From Roseospira marina (lineage in GTDB: Bacteria > Pseudomonadota > Alphaproteobacteria > Rhodospirillales > Rhodospirillaceae), in contig NZ_JACIGJ010000004.1 in assembly GCF_014197855.1 (NCBI RefSeq), positions 248,001 through 312,000 on the forward strand: a DNA stretch of 64,000 nucleotides. Direction: 5' to 3'. The notes beneath the pieces are model-generated. The model did not search any database. It worked only from the letters and a program-made list of their open reading frames with translations, and was not told where the DNA came from. Made by a program: the position numbers and the translations under genes. Shown piece by piece: positions 18,065-26,784 of this stretch (position 1 is its first letter; each line of letters starts with the position of its first letter).

Positions 18065-18754
18065 TTACCCCACGCTGATCTCGTCCAGGCGGGGCGGTTT
18101 CTTGGTGTCCATGTGCGCCACTTGGGCCAGGAACAACTCGGCCGAGGCGATGGCGTCGACCATGGCGTTGTGCGCCCGGTAGCGCGGCAGGTTGTAGCGC
18201 TGGCGCGCCGCGTTCAGGCGCAGCACGCCGTTGCTGATGGCCTCCTGCCGCCGTTCCAGAACCCGCCGCTCCAGCCGCAGCGTGTCCACGTAGGGCACGA
18301 CGAGCGGCTGGCCGTAGAGCATCTTGCAGGCGTTGGACAGAAAGGCCCGCTCCACCGGGGCGTGGTGGGCGACGGGGACCAGCGCGGACATGGCCTTCAG
18401 CACCTCGGGCATCACGGCGTCCAGCGGCGGCGCGTTCTCCAGCGTGCCGTCGAGCAGGCCATGAATGATGGCGGTCCGTTCGGGGATGGGGCGCGTCGGG
18501 CGCACCAACATGTGCCGGGCTTCCGCCAGATGAACCGCGCCCCGGCGGATGGGCACGAACCCGACGCTCAGAATCTCGTCGGTGTTGGGATCGAGGCCGC
18601 TGGTCTCCAGGTCGATGGCGAGGAAATCCATGTCGCACCACGCGGTGTCGAGCGTGGGGTAATCCTCGCGGTAGTAGTCCCGCATCGGTCCGGGCTTGCC
18701 GAACAGCCATAGGGCGCGGCGTGTCATGTCCAGTCCGAGCACGTGCCTGAGCAT
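18065..18754 (-). CDS. DnaQ-like 3'-5' exonuclease
   Basis: A 229-aa DEDDh exonuclease. Motifs are FLAIDLETSGLD (Exo I, Asp-Glu), HHAPVERAFL (Exo II) and HNAMVDAIASAELFLA (Exo III with His and Asp). It acts on single-stranded DNA or RNA ends and is smaller than the DNA polymerase epsilon subunit. It is the last gene of the symporter/DUF294 cluster, 62 bases after the DUF294 gene; a DnaQ-like exonuclease, a DUF294 protein and a small-subunit symporter occur together in many proteobacteria, but why is unknown. The upstream open frame is a shadow; ATG 18754 is used. Confidence 0.92.
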   Translation of the reverse strand: MLRHVLGLDMTRRALWLFGKPGPMRDYYREDYPTLDTAWCDMDFLAIDLETSGLDPNTDEILSVGFVPIRRGAVHLAEARHMLVRPTRPIPERTAIIHGLLDGTLENAPPLDAVMPEVLKAMSALVPVAHHAPVERAFLSNACKMLYGQPLVVPYVDTLRLERRVLERRQEAISNGVLRLNAARQRYNLPRYRAHNAMVDAIASAELFLAQVAHMDTKKPPRLDEISVG

Positions 18755-18816
18755 GGCGGCCTGATACTCCCGTGTCCGAGGCGGCGCCCGGTTGGCGGTC
18801 CGGCGGTTGAGGCGGC

Positions 18817-20718
18817 CTACATCCGGCCGGTCTGGTAGGCGGTCGCGAGCGCGCCCTGCATGGTCTTGACCACGGAGAAGGCGTCCTTGAGCTGGCTGCG
18901 CTCGAAGTTCGACAGGTTCTCCAGCGAGACGTAGTGGTCCGCCTTCTGGTTCGCGCGGATGCGCAGCGCCTGATGGCGTAGCCGCACGGTGCTGATGAAG
19001 TCCCAGGCGTCGCGCAGGTCGGCGGCGCCGTCCTTGGACACGCTGCCTTTCTCCCGCGCGGTGTCGAGCCGGTCGAGCGTGTTGACCGCCTCGCTGCCCG
19101 CATCCAGGGCGTAGACCCGTGCCAGATCGACGATCGGCACGATGCCCCGGTGCTTCAGGTCCAGCGTGTTCGCATGCTCGCCGCCGCGGATCATCACGAG
19201 GTTGCGGAAGAAGCCCAGCGGCGGTTGGCGGCTGAGGGCGTTGGACGCCAGGTAGGCCAGGAAGATCTTGCTGCCGCTGGTCTTCTTCAGCACGAAGCTG
19301 CGCAGCTCGTGGAACAGCGCGTGATTGCCGTAGATCGGCCGCATGTCGAAGAACACGGACGCCAGCATCAGCGCCTTCGGGTCCGGCTGGTCGATCCACT
19401 TGGCGAAGTAGCTCTTCCAGACCTTCAGCGGCTGGCGCCAGCGGTCGGTCATCGCCATGACCTCACCCGGGCAATAGACGTACCCGCAGATGTTCAGCCC
19501 GTCGCAGACCAGACGGGTGAAGGCCTGGAAGTATTCGCCGTGCTTGGCCTCGTCGTAGGTGTCGGCCAGCAGCAGGCAGTTGTCCTGGTCGGAGCGCGCC
19601 GTCTGCTCGTGCCGGGCCTGGCTGCCGGCGGCCAGCCAGACGAACGGCACCGGTGCCGGGCCGAGGCGCTGTTCCGCCAGTGCCATCAGCCGCACGGTGG
19701 CGGCATCCGACAGCGATGAGATCACATGACCGATGTTGTGGGCGGAGGCCCCGGTCTCGACCAGTTGCAGGATCAGGTCGGGCACCATGTCGAGGGCATC
19801 GCGCATCCCCTCCGGCGTGTCGCGTTTGAAGATGTCGCCCACCAGATAGACGGCGGAGGTGTTCTGGGTCTGGACCAGATTCGTGTTGGTGATGACCCCC
19901 GCCAGAGCGCCGTCGCGCAGGACCGGCAGGTGGCGGATGTTATGCCGGGTCATCAGAAGCATGGCGTCGAACAGGTAGTCGTCTGCGTCCAGCACCAGCG
20001 GATCCGGCGTCATGACCTGCGAGACGGGCGTGTCGTAGGGCAGGGCCTTGGCCACCACCCGGTGCCGCAGGTCGCGGTCGGTCAGGATGCCGGCCGGGTG
20101 GCCGGCATCGTCGCTCGGGTCCACGACCATCAGGCAGGAGACCCCTTGCTCCGACATGCGCTGTCCGGCGGCGTGAATGGTTGCGTCGGGCGAAATGGTC
20201 ACCGGCGCGCGCCGCAGCAGGGCGCCGAGATGCATGCTCATCAGGTCGAGGTGGGCGTTGGCCGGGCCGTGGTCGTGGTGCCCGTGGGCCTGCCCGGCGA
20301 CCGCGCGACCGGTGCGCAGGCGATCCCCGCCGGCCGGCTGGAAGAAGTAGGCGAAGTGCTTGAAGCCGGTGCGCAGCGCGTGGAACGTCTCCGCCGGCAT
20401 GGCGTAGAGCAGGCTGTCCTCGATCGCCTCGACCGTGTTGATGGCGCGGCCGTTGTGCAGCAGTGCGCCGGCGCCGACCGTCTCGCCTTCGCCGACACGG
20501 GCCAGAAGCTCCCCGGATGGATTCCGTGTCTCCAGCGCACCGGTGCGGACGATGTAGAGGCACTCGACCGCGTCGTCGGTCTGGTACAGCCGCTTGCCGC
20601 GCCGGGCGTACAGGCCGCGCAGGCTGCCCGTGGCCTGATCCAAGGCGCGTTCCGGCAGCATGTCGAAGGGATGATGTCGGGCGATGAACTCGCGGATCTC
20701 GATCAGTTCCACGTCCAT
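18817..20718 (-). CDS. cNMP-binding/CBS/DUF294 nucleotidyltransferase-like protein
   Basis: A 633-aa cytoplasmic signalling protein. The order is cyclic-nucleotide-binding domain (about 15-130, with LYIVRTGALETR), two CBS domains (about 170-290, VSCLMVVD, GILTDRDLRHRVV, HLPVLRDGALAGVIT), a DUF294 nucleotidyltransferase-like domain (GSQARHEQTARSDQDNCLL, like the GlnD nucleotidyltransferase core) and a C-terminal helical domain. The GS-x9-D-x-D/N pattern is kept, so it may modify a protein such as the adjacent symporter. ATG 20718 (MDVELIEIREF) is chosen over an upstream in-frame Met. It lies 141 bases after the symporter gene. Confidence 0.93.
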   Translation of the reverse strand: MDVELIEIREFIARHHPFDMLPERALDQATGSLRGLYARRGKRLYQTDDAVECLYIVRTGALETRNPSGELLARVGEGETVGAGALLHNGRAINTVEAIEDSLLYAMPAETFHALRTGFKHFAYFFQPAGGDRLRTGRAVAGQAHGHHDHGPANAHLDLMSMHLGALLRRAPVTISPDATIHAAGQRMSEQGVSCLMVVDPSDDAGHPAGILTDRDLRHRVVAKALPYDTPVSQVMTPDPLVLDADDYLFDAMLLMTRHNIRHLPVLRDGALAGVITNTNLVQTQNTSAVYLVGDIFKRDTPEGMRDALDMVPDLILQLVETGASAHNIGHVISSLSDAATVRLMALAEQRLGPAPVPFVWLAAGSQARHEQTARSDQDNCLLLADTYDEAKHGEYFQAFTRLVCDGLNICGYVYCPGEVMAMTDRWRQPLKVWKSYFAKWIDQPDPKALMLASVFFDMRPIYGNHALFHELRSFVLKKTSGSKIFLAYLASNALSRQPPLGFFRNLVMIRGGEHANTLDLKHRGIVPIVDLARVYALDAGSEAVNTLDRLDTAREKGSVSKDGAADLRDAWDFISTVRLRHQALRIRANQKADHYVSLENLSNFERSQLKDAFSVVKTMQGALATAYQTGRM

Positions 20719-20859
20719 GGGCGCCTCGCGGGAGCGGGGGGCATCAACAGGTCGCAGGACCTGCGGCAGTGCTGGCATGAGGATGCACGGTGAGCCCGTA
20801 AAAGAAAAGCGCGAGCCCCGGACACCCGGGACCCGCGCCATAAAGGGCCAGAGGAAAGG

Positions 20860-22620
20860 CTACTCCGCCGCCGCCGTGACGCGCGGGGTGCGGATGTCCT
20901 CGACCAGATGTTGGATGTGATCCGGCGGCTCGGCCGTGACCTTCGAGATCAGGAAGGCGACAATGAAGTTGAGCACCATGCCGACCGCGCCAATGCCTTC
21001 CGGCGAGATGCCCAGCAGCCAATTGTCCGGCGTGTTCGGGATCACCGGCTCGATGAACACACCCTTGTAGAGGATGATGTAGCCCATCGTGAACACGAGC
21101 CCGCTGAGCATGCCGGCGATCGCGCCCTCGCGGTTGATCTTCTTGGAGAAGATGCCCATCAGGATGACCGGGAACAGGGACGAGGCCGCGAGACCGAAGG
21201 CAAAGGCGACCACCTGTGCCACGAACCCCGGTGGGTTGTACCCCAGATAGCCGGCGATCAGGATCGCCACCGCCACAGCAATGCGCCCGGCCATCAGCTC
21301 CGTCTTCTCCGAAATGCCCGGGGTTATCGTGCCCTTCAGCAGATCGTGCGAAATGCCGGAGGAGATGACGAGCAACAGCCCCGCCGCCGTGGACAAGGCC
21401 GCCGCGATACCGCCGGCCGCCACCAGGGCGATGACCCAGTTGGGCAACTGCGCGATTTCCGGATTGGCCAAAACCATGATGTCGCGGTCGACGTCCAGTT
21501 CATTGCCCTGCCAGCCCCATTCGGCGGCCTGCGTCTGAAAGTCGGCGTTCTGATCGTTGTAGTACTGAATGCGGCCGTCGCCGTTCTTGTCCTCGAACGA
21601 CAGCAGGCCGGTGGCTTCCCAGCGCTTCATCCACTCCGGCCGCTCCTCATAGGTGAGGTTGCCGTCCGGGCTGCCGATCGCGCCGGTCTGCACGGTGGCC
21701 GTCAGGTTGTAGCGGGCCATGGCGCCGACCGCCGGGGCGACGGTGTACAGCAGCGCGATAAACAGCAGGGCATAGCCGGCCGAGGAGCGAGCATCGCGCA
21801 CACGCGGCACCGTGAAGAAGCGCACGATCACATGCGGCAGCCCCGCCGTGCCGACCATGAGCGCCACCGTGATGGCGAACATGTCGATCGTGCTCTTGCT
21901 GCCCTCGGTGTATTCGATGAACCCGAGGTCGGTGACCACCTGGTTGAGGCGGTCCAGCAGGTAGGTGTCGGTGCCCTGAAGCTGGCTGCCGAACGCGATC
22001 TGCGGGATCGGGTTGCCGGTGAGCTGCATGGCGATGAACACGGCCGGAACCGTGTAGGCCAGGATCAGCACGCAGTACTGCGCCACCTGGGTGTAGGTGA
22101 TGCCCTTCATGCCGCCCAGCACCGCGTACACGAACACGATGCCCATGCCGATGATCAGGCCGGTCAGAAGATCGACCTCGAGGAAGCGCGAGAACACGAT
22201 GCCGACGCCGCGCATCTGGCCCGCCACGTAGGTGAACGAGATGAAGATGAGGCAGACGACGGCCACGAGTCGCGCGGTCTTGGAGTAGTACCGGTCGCCG
22301 ATGAACTCGGGCACCGTGAACTTGCCGTACTTGCGCAGATAGGGCGCCAGTAGCATGGCCAGAAGCACATAGCCGCCCGTCCAGCCCATGAGATACACGG
22401 ATCCGCCATAGCCCAGGAACGAGATCAGGCCGGCCATGGAAATAAAGGACGCGGCGCTCATCCAGTCGGCGGCGGTCGCCATGCCGTTGGCAATGGGGTG
22501 CACCCCTTTACCCGCGACGTAAAATTCCCCCGTGCTGCTGGCCTTCGCCCAGACGGCGATGCCGATATACAGCGCAAAACTCAGGCCTACCGCAAGGTAG
22601 GTCAGTGTCGTGAGATCCAT
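20860..22620 (-). CDS. Sodium:solute symporter, large subunit (acetate/monocarboxylate type)
   Basis: A 586-aa sodium:solute symporter with about 13 membrane helices. The N-terminal half is close to ActP (YVAGKGVHPIANGMATAADW, SFISMAGLISFLGYGG), and GISHDLLKGTITPGISEKTE follows later. An unusual hydrophilic insert of about 100 residues (around 330-390, rich in D, N and Q) contains DKNGDGRIQYYND, an EF-hand-like DxNxDGxIxY calcium loop. It is coupled to a DUF4212 small subunit 17 bases upstream, marking the VC_2705 two-component subfamily. The substrate is probably a short organic acid such as acetate. Confidence 0.92.
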   Translation of the reverse strand: MDLTTLTYLAVGLSFALYIGIAVWAKASSTGEFYVAGKGVHPIANGMATAADWMSAASFISMAGLISFLGYGGSVYLMGWTGGYVLLAMLLAPYLRKYGKFTVPEFIGDRYYSKTARLVAVVCLIFISFTYVAGQMRGVGIVFSRFLEVDLLTGLIIGMGIVFVYAVLGGMKGITYTQVAQYCVLILAYTVPAVFIAMQLTGNPIPQIAFGSQLQGTDTYLLDRLNQVVTDLGFIEYTEGSKSTIDMFAITVALMVGTAGLPHVIVRFFTVPRVRDARSSAGYALLFIALLYTVAPAVGAMARYNLTATVQTGAIGSPDGNLTYEERPEWMKRWEATGLLSFEDKNGDGRIQYYNDQNADFQTQAAEWGWQGNELDVDRDIMVLANPEIAQLPNWVIALVAAGGIAAALSTAAGLLLVISSGISHDLLKGTITPGISEKTELMAGRIAVAVAILIAGYLGYNPPGFVAQVVAFAFGLAASSLFPVILMGIFSKKINREGAIAGMLSGLVFTMGYIILYKGVFIEPVIPNTPDNWLLGISPEGIGAVGMVLNFIVAFLISKVTAEPPDHIQHLVEDIRTPRVTAAAE

Positions 22621-22637
22621 CCCCTGGTCCCCCCTGT

Positions 22638-22904
22638 TTATTGTTCGTCCACACCGTACCGGCGATCCAGGGCGTTCATGCGGATGGCATAAACGGCGAT
22701 CAGGATCAGGAAGACGTAAATGGCGCCTTGCTGAGCAAACCAGAAGCCCAGCTTGAAGCCCCCGAACTCTATGGCATTGAGGGGATCAACCAAAAGGATG
22801 CCAAACCCGTAGGAGGCGATGAACCAGATAATCAGGCTGACGACGATCTGCGTTACGTTTGCCTTCCAATAGGCTGTATTTGCGTTTTCCGCATTGTCGG
22901 ACAT
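22638..22904 (-). CDS. DUF4212 sodium:solute symporter small subunit
   Basis: An 88-aa membrane protein with two helices (about 20-42 and 57-78). Family features are YWKANVTQIVVSLIIWF, then a proline/glycine turn before GFKLGFWFAQQGAIYVF, and a charged tail ending near LDRRYGVDEQ. It is the standard partner of the large symporter gene that follows 17 bases later, and is the first gene of this minus-strand cluster. Confidence 0.93.
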   Translation of the reverse strand: MSDNAENANTAYWKANVTQIVVSLIIWFIASYGFGILLVDPLNAIEFGGFKLGFWFAQQGAIYVFLILIAVYAIRMNALDRRYGVDEQ

Positions 22905-23322
22905 GGATCTAAACCTCCCACTCCTTATTAAACCGGATGTTTCCGGTGCACCTGTCCTTTTACAGACCGCATGTCATGCTTTCTGTCGCTGGTGCGTCAC
23001 CCGCGCCGCGCGTGTCTCGGCGGCCGGAGGCGGATGCACGGATGTCGACGACCCGTGCTTCGGGCGCTATCTGACGCGCGCTCCGGGTGGACACTCAACC
23101 AGCGTCCCCCCGGGAGGGCAAGGGAAAAAAGGGGGAATTCAGCGCAAGTGTAGTGATTCGCGGCGGCAGCCTGGGCGTTCGCCGTGATGTTTCTTGGTCG
23201 TTAATTCCGAGGGCAGTGAAAGTGGAACTGAATTTAAATAACGCCGTGGACACGCTCAATATGCGTGCCGGACGACCGCAAGGGGGCGGCCGTCCGGTTG
23301 GACCGTCTTTAGGGGATTGGGG
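22905..23322. other. Intergenic region upstream of the symporter operon
   Basis: 418 bases with no convincing gene. It should hold the symporter promoter. At its far end CCGGACG (23268-23274) and CGTCCGG (23291-23297) form a stem whose arms extend by GC pairs; this lies 26 bases past the pirin stop and may be its terminator, though without a T-run. Bases 23215-23260 are distinctly AT-richer than the rest. Confidence 0.6.
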
Positions 23323-24222
23323 TTAGAAGTGCCCGGCACGGTAGTCCTGGAAGGCCTGGAGAACCTCTGCTTCGGTGGTCATGACGAACGGGCCGCCCCG
23401 GGCGACGGGCTCTCCGATCCGACGGGCGTGGACGAGAAGCGCCCGCGCCCCCTCCGCGCCCGCCCGCAGGGCGATGACGCCGCCGGTTTCGCCCAGCACA
23501 CCCAAGTGACCGGCCGAAAGGGTGGAGCCGATTGCGTCATCCCCCACGGTCGCCGATCCTTCCAGCATGAGCAGAAAGGCCGCGTGGTCTGCTGGCAGGG
23601 GTTCGTTCAGGGTGCCGCCGGGCGATAGGGCGACATCCAGGAACAGCGGATCCGTCACGACCCCTTGCACCGGCCCGGCGGTGCCCCGCGAGGTCGTGCC
23701 GGCCACAACCCGCAGCCGCGCCCCGTCGTCCCGCCGTTCCTCCGGGATGGCGTCGGCCGGAAACTCGCGGTAGCCCGGCGCCTGCATCTTCACCGCCGCC
23801 GGCAGATTCACCCAAAGCTGGATGCCCCACAGCAGGCCGTTCTCCTGCACGGGCATTTCCGAATGCTCAAGGCCGCGCCCGGCGGTCATCCACTGCACGC
23901 CGCCCGGCTCGATCACGCCGGCGTTGCCCATGGTGTCCCGGTGTTCGACCCGGCCGGCCATCAGATAGGTCACCGTCTCGAAGCCCCGGTGCGGGTGCTT
24001 TGGAAAGCCGGCGATGTAGTCCCCGGGGGTGTCGGAGTGCAGGACATCCAGCATCAGGAAGGGGTCCAGAAAGTCGAGGGCGCGGGTGCCGATCATGCGG
24101 GTCAGGCGAACCCCGGCGCCGTCGGAGGCCGCGTCGCCCGCGATCACGCGGGCCAACGGGCGTACGTCAGGCCCGGTGGCGGTCGGCTGGGGGTGGGGCG
24201 CGAGCGATGCTGTCCGCGTCAT
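23323..24222 (-). CDS. Pirin-family protein
   Basis: A 299-aa bicupin of the pirin family. The N-terminal cupin holds the metal ligands in GFPKHPHRGFETVTYLMAG (three histidines with Glu) and GLEHSEMP. The second cupin (about 180-285) is more degenerate. Bacterial pirins have been reported as quercetinases or as modulators of metabolic enzymes; the role here is unknown. ATG 24222 (MTRTASLAPHP) is used and the frame upstream is spurious. It is divergent from a LysR regulator 166 bases away, a frequent pirin arrangement. Confidence 0.93.
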   Translation of the reverse strand: MTRTASLAPHPQPTATGPDVRPLARVIAGDAASDGAGVRLTRMIGTRALDFLDPFLMLDVLHSDTPGDYIAGFPKHPHRGFETVTYLMAGRVEHRDTMGNAGVIEPGGVQWMTAGRGLEHSEMPVQENGLLWGIQLWVNLPAAVKMQAPGYREFPADAIPEERRDDGARLRVVAGTTSRGTAGPVQGVVTDPLFLDVALSPGGTLNEPLPADHAAFLLMLEGSATVGDDAIGSTLSAGHLGVLGETGGVIALRAGAEGARALLVHARRIGEPVARGGPFVMTTEAEVLQAFQDYRAGHF

Positions 24223-24388
24223 GGCGAGTCTCCTTCCAAGGGTGGGCGACCAGGGCGCCGAGCGCCGTTGACCAGAGACATAGGTGTTGCGGACGCGCTG
24301 AAAAATCGGCACCACACAAACAGACTGTTCTGGGACGGCGAACAAAGAGGCGGTCCATGCGGGGGCCATCCATGCGCCGGGGGGCGTC

Positions 24389-25309
24389 ATGAGTCGGTTC
24401 GAGGAGATGCTCACCTTCGTGCGGGTGATCGAGGCCGGTGGTGTCACCGGCGCGGCGGGGCGGCTGAACCTCGCCAAGTCCGCCGTCAGTCGCCGCCTGA
24501 GCGACCTGGAGCAGCGCCTGGGCGTGCAGCTTGTCGCGCGCACGACCCGGCGCATGACGCCCACCGAGACGGGGCGCGCGTATTACGAACGGTGCGTGCG
24601 GATCCTCGCCGATCTGGACGAAGCCGATCAGGCGGTCTCCTCCGCCGAGGCCGACTTGAGCGGAACGCTGCGGGTGGCGGCGCCCTTATCGTTCGGGGTG
24701 CGCCACCTCAGCCCGGCCCTGGTGGCGTTCCTGACGGAGCATCCCCGGATCGCCGTGGATCTGGACCTGAACGACCGGGCGGTGAATCTGGTCGAGGATG
24801 GGTTCGATCTCGCGGTTCGGATCGGGCGGTTATCCGACTCGAGCCTGATCGCCCGGCGGCTGGCCGTGGTCCGCCGCGTCATCGTGGCGAGCCCGGCCTA
24901 TTGGGATCGGGAGGGGCGGCCGACGCGGCCGGCCGATCTCGTCGGCCACCAGACCATGAGCTACGCCCATGCCTCGGACTCCGAGACCTGGGCGTTCCTG
25001 CGCGCGGAGGGGGCGGGGGGTGCGGTCGGGCGGCCCGCGACACGCCTGCGGGCCAACAACGGGGATATTCTGGCCGCGATGGCGGAAGCCGGCCTGGGGG
25101 TGGCGGTGCTGCCCACCTTCCTGGTCAACGATGCCGTTCTCGCCGGGCGGCTGGAATGTGTGCTGCCCGAGGTGCCGTTGCCGCCGATGGACGCCTGGGT
25201 GCTCTATCCGCCGACCCGGCACCTGTCCCACCGGGTGCGCACGTTCATCGACTTCATGGCCGCCCGCTTCGGCGATCCGCCGTATTGGGACGACTGCCTC
25301 GGTCGGTAA
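24389..25309 (+). CDS. LysR-family transcriptional regulator
   Basis: A 306-aa LysR regulator with a winged helix (about 1-60, GGVTGAAGRLNLAKSAVSRR) and a substrate-binding domain of the CrgA/DsdC-like type (about 92-298). It is divergent from pirin, which it probably controls. The last codons run to within 3 bases of the converging thiD gene end. Confidence 0.94.
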   Translation: MSRFEEMLTFVRVIEAGGVTGAAGRLNLAKSAVSRRLSDLEQRLGVQLVARTTRRMTPTETGRAYYERCVRILADLDEADQAVSSAEADLSGTLRVAAPLSFGVRHLSPALVAFLTEHPRIAVDLDLNDRAVNLVEDGFDLAVRIGRLSDSSLIARRLAVVRRVIVASPAYWDREGRPTRPADLVGHQTMSYAHASDSETWAFLRAEGAGGAVGRPATRLRANNGDILAAMAEAGLGVAVLPTFLVNDAVLAGRLECVLPEVPLPPMDAWVLYPPTRHLSHRVRTFIDFMAARFGDPPYWDDCLGR

Positions 25310-25312
25310 CGT

Positions 25313-26137
25313 TCATTCTTGGAACGGAGCGACCGTGTGGCCGTGGTTCATCGGACCGTGGCCTGACCCGAAGCCGGGCGCGGTCTCCATGGCGCGGCGA
25401 ACATAGGCCCGGGCGCGGGCGATGGCGTCGGGCAAGGGATGCCCCTGGGCGAGGCCGCAGGCGAGAGCGGAGGCTAGGGTGCAGCCGGTGCCGTGGGTGG
25501 CGGTGGTGTCGACCCGAGGGGCCGAGAACCGCGCGATCCCCTCCGCCGTGACCAGAAGGTCGGTGACGGTCTCGCCCGGCAGGTGGCCGCCCTTCATCAG
25601 CACGGCGTGCGGCCCAAGAGCCAGGAGGGTTTCGCCGGCCGCTTGCATATCGTCCAGCGAGGCGATGGTGCGCCCGCTCAACACCTCAGCCTCGGGCACG
25701 TTGGGCGTCAGCACGGTGGCGCGCGGCACCAGCGTCGTTTTGAGGGCCTGTTCGGCGGAGGGATCAAGCAGCGGATGGCCGCCCTTGGCCATCATGACGG
25801 GGTCGACCACGACGGGCACGTCCGGCGCGTGCTGCGCCAGCGTGTCGGCGATCGCCTCGATAAGGGCTGGGTCGCCCAGCATGCCGGTTTTCACGGCCTC
25901 GGCCCCGATGTCGTCCAGCACCAACTCGATTTGCTGGACGACGAAGGACACCGGGATTGGATGAACACCGAACACGCCCAGCGTGTTTTGCGCCGTCAGG
26001 GCCGTGATGGCCGTGGTCGCAAACCCTTGCAACGCGGTGACCGTCTTGATGTCGGCCTGGATGCCCGCGCCGCCCCCGGAATCAGAGCCAGCGATAATGA
26101 GCACCCGACCGCCCGGGTGCGTGCCGTGCTGAGCCAT
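25313..26137 (-). CDS. thiD: Hydroxymethylpyrimidine/phosphomethylpyrimidine kinase
   Basis: A 274-aa ribokinase-fold enzyme that phosphorylates HMP and HMP-phosphate in thiamine synthesis. The N-terminal substrate motif GSDSGGGAGIQADIKT, AVKTGMLGD, VDPVMMAKGG and the anion-hole/catalytic segment THGTGCTLASALA are all present. Length is normal (about 265 aa). No TPP riboswitch is seen before it; it follows a thioredoxin-like gene by 31 bases on the same strand, so they are probably cotranscribed. Confidence 0.96.
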   Translation of the reverse strand: MAQHGTHPGGRVLIIAGSDSGGGAGIQADIKTVTALQGFATTAITALTAQNTLGVFGVHPIPVSFVVQQIELVLDDIGAEAVKTGMLGDPALIEAIADTLAQHAPDVPVVVDPVMMAKGGHPLLDPSAEQALKTTLVPRATVLTPNVPEAEVLSGRTIASLDDMQAAGETLLALGPHAVLMKGGHLPGETVTDLLVTAEGIARFSAPRVDTTATHGTGCTLASALACGLAQGHPLPDAIARARAYVRRAMETAPGFGSGHGPMNHGHTVAPFQE

Positions 26138-26168
26138 CGGGCTTGTATCGGTGTTCTCGCGCGTGGGG

Positions 26169-26561
26169 TCAGGCGGCGCCGTTGCCGCCGGCCGCTTCGG
26201 CCTGCTGCTGACGTTCGATTTCCTGGTGGACTTCGGCCATGTCGACGGCCTTACCCTGGCTCACGACGCTTTCCAGGTCGCTCTCGGGCAGCGCGCCGGC
26301 CTGATTGAACAGCACCACCCGGTCCCGCAGCACGGCCACGGTGGGAATGGAGCGGACGCCGAAGCTCTGCGCCAGTTCCGCCTCGGCCTCGACATCCACC
26401 TTCGCGAAGGTGACGTCGGGGTGGGCGTCACTGATCTTTTCGAACGTCGGACCGAACGTCTTGCACGGTTCGCACCAGTCCGCCCAGAAGTCCACGATGA
26501 CCATGTTGTCCGAGCGGATGACGTCTTCGATGTTTTCTTTGGTCAGGGCGACGGAAGCCAT
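26169..26561 (-). CDS. Thioredoxin-fold protein with WCEPC active site
   Basis: A 130-aa thioredoxin-like protein. The fold is complete (VDFWADWCEPCKTFGPTFEK, SIPTVAVLRD with cis-proline), but the active site is WCEPC instead of WCGPC; an acidic residue between the cysteines should shift the redox potential. A 25-residue Q/E/A-rich tail follows the domain. ATG 26561 is preferred over 26573 because a GGAGG ribosome site lies 5-6 bases before it. thiD follows 31 bases downstream. Confidence 0.9.
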   Translation of the reverse strand: MASVALTKENIEDVIRSDNMVIVDFWADWCEPCKTFGPTFEKISDAHPDVTFAKVDVEAEAELAQSFGVRSIPTVAVLRDRVVLFNQAGALPESDLESVVSQGKAVDMAEVHQEIERQQQAEAAGGNGAA

Positions 26562-26784
26562 GGCCCCCTCCATTGCGATGGTGTCGATGTGGGTGAGCGA
26601 GCGGGTGTCGGTTCAGCGAGCATCGGGAGTGCCTCGGGAACGCGCCGGTAGCGCCCATACGGCGACACCGCGCCTTGAACCTGAAGGCTCGGGGGTGGGT
26701 ATGCAACCCCTCGCGCCCAAAAAACCGAGCGCGGCTGTAAGATTGGAACCCTGTGGTGCGTTGTCCGCGTCGTTATACGACGGG

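Noticed and set aside
19726-22353. Long plus-strand frames opposite the DUF294 and symporter genes
   Set aside because: The minus-strand genes have full domain sets and family lengths; these frames are their mirror shadows.
25313-26168. TPP riboswitch for thiD
   Set aside because: Only 31 bases separate thiD from the gene before it, and no thi-box-like sequence was seen there.
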